A DNA stretch of 5,380 nucleotides, taken from NCBI GenBank assembly GCA_020846575.1, contig JADLDQ010000103.1:1-5380 (forward strand), in the 5' to 3' direction. Position numbers and translations under genes: made by a program. Source of the stretch: Burkholderiales bacterium (GTDB lineage Bacteria; Pseudomonadota; Gammaproteobacteria; Burkholderiales; SG8-39). How positions within the stretch are numbered: the stretch's first letter is position 1; each line of letters begins with the position of its first letter. The notes below the pieces were generated by a model. It did not search any database. It was not told where the DNA came from and worked only from the letters and a program-made list of their open reading frames with translations. Positions 4,707 to 5,380 of the stretch are shown piece after piece.

Positions 4707-5380
4707 ATGGGGAAGAACAGCAAGGTGGCGGCGCAGCGGCCATGGCGCATGAAGCGCGTGGCCGCGTCGGTGCGCTCAGCCCTGAGCGATCGCCGCAGCC
4801 GGTGGAAGGCTGCCCTTGTGCTGCCGGCGACGCTGGCGGCGCTGCCGGTGGCGACCGGGGCGCATGCGCTCAACCTCGGAGAGATCGAGCCGCTCTCGGC
4901 GATCGGCCAGCCCTTCCGCGCGCGGGTCGCCCTGTATCGCGGCGCCGAGGAGTCGCTCCAATCCGCCTGCGTCTCGATGCGCGCGTCGCGCCTCGAAGGC
5001 AACGCGCACGTGCCCATCGGCCTGCCCGCGCAGGCGCGGCTGGAGAGCCGCGGCGCGCGCGAGTACCTGTTCATCGAATCAGGCGAAATGCTCTCCGAGC
5101 CGGTCGTCCAGCTCAGGATCGAGGTCAGGTGTCCGGCCTCCGAAGGGGTGAGCCGGGAGTACCTCGTGCTCCAGGACCCACCCGACCCGCTTGCCGATAC
5201 CACCCCGGTTCACCCCCACCCCGCAGCTTCGCCATCCACGCCTGCGCCTGCGCCGGCCGACACATGGGAGCGGCCGCAAGACGGGCCGGCCACGCGGCCG
5301 GCGACGGCGCCGCGCGCGAGCGCCATTGCACGGGCGAGCGCGCCGGCCCCCGAGGCGAGGCGCACCGCGGCCCCTCGTCC
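4707..5380 (+). CDS. FimV-family protein, N-terminal part (truncated by the window edge)
   Basis: 224 complete codons with no stop before the window ends. After a basic N-terminus, residues about 34-54 form a signal peptide core with likely cleavage after GAHA (54). The mature part opens LNLGEIEPLSAIGQPFRARV (55-74), matching the FimV N-terminal domain pattern 'L-G-x-I-x-x-x-S-x-x-x-Q-P-x-x-A-x-I'. The domain ends near SREYLVLQDPPD (149-160), again typical of the family. From about 160 it becomes a Pro/Ala/Thr/Arg-rich low-complexity linker. Cys88 and Cys142 flank the domain and could form a disulfide. Family knowledge: FimV proteins are large, with a periplasmic N-terminal region that often includes a LysM peptidoglycan-binding motif, one TM and a cytoplasmic TPR end, and support type IV pilus secretin assembly and polar localisation. 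No LysM is visible yet, so this could be a shorter FimV-like paralogue. ATG 4707 has no strong ribosome binding site; ATG 4749 is the alternative. It is 90 nt after the LLM gene and probably separate. Confidence 0.8.
   Translation, partial: MGKNSKVAAQRPWRMKRVAASVRSALSDRRSRWKAALVLPATLAALPVATGAHALNLGEIEPLSAIGQPFRARVALYRGAEESLQSACVSMRASRLEGNAHVPIGLPAQARLESRGAREYLFIESGEMLSEPVVQLRIEVRCPASEGVSREYLVLQDPPDPLADTTPVHPHPAASPSTPAPAPADTWERPQDGPATRPATAPRASAIARASAPAPEARRTAAPR

Noticed and set aside
4553..5203. A 216-codon minus-strand frame opposite the FimV-like gene
   Set aside because: It is antisense to the recognised FimV N-terminal domain and has no family features.

Overview
The window is uniformly very GC-rich, with C or G at most third codon positions. 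Its gene content is typical of a betaproteobacterium, probably of the order Burkholderiales or close to it. The clues are a TctC/Bug-type periplasmic receptor, an NfeD plus SPFH (slipin) pair, an MsnO8-type luciferase-like oxidoreductase and a FimV-family N-terminus. This assignment is an inference from family distribution. No rRNA or other taxonomic marker is present.

Layout: (1) 1-281 (+) is the C-terminal end of a TctC/Bug solute receptor that enters from the left. (2) 282-366 is a short convergent gap with GC-rich hairpins. (3) 367-1843 (-) is a two-gene unit read leftward, with an NfeD-like membrane protein first and a paraslipin/QmcA-like SPFH protein 49 nt downstream of it. (4) 1844-2171 is a divergent intergenic region of about 330 bases. 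It holds a perfect 9-bp inverted repeat in the presumed nfeD leader, a weak promoter candidate on each strand, and seven tandem copies of a 24-bp GC-rich repeat (1931-2098). (5) 2172-4616 (+) is a closely spaced set: a 12-TM MFS transporter, a 60-residue two-TM protein of unknown function, and an LLM-class flavin-dependent oxidoreductase, separated by 35 and 31 nt. (6) 4707-5380 (+) is the N-terminal part of a FimV-family protein that runs off the right edge.

How the genes may work together: NfeD and SPFH proteins are a well-known partnership in membrane microdomain organisation or quality control, and here they share one strand and probably one transcript. The MFS, small protein and LLM genes are close enough to be co-transcribed, but nothing in the sequence ties them to a known pathway. 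The FimV-like gene belongs to the peptidoglycan-binding/type IV pilus-associated class and looks independent.

I found no CRISPR array, tRNA, rRNA, insertion sequence or phage gene. Most of the window is ordinary core-type gene content. The parts most worth a second look are the tandem repeat array placed between the two divergent genes, and the small two-TM protein.
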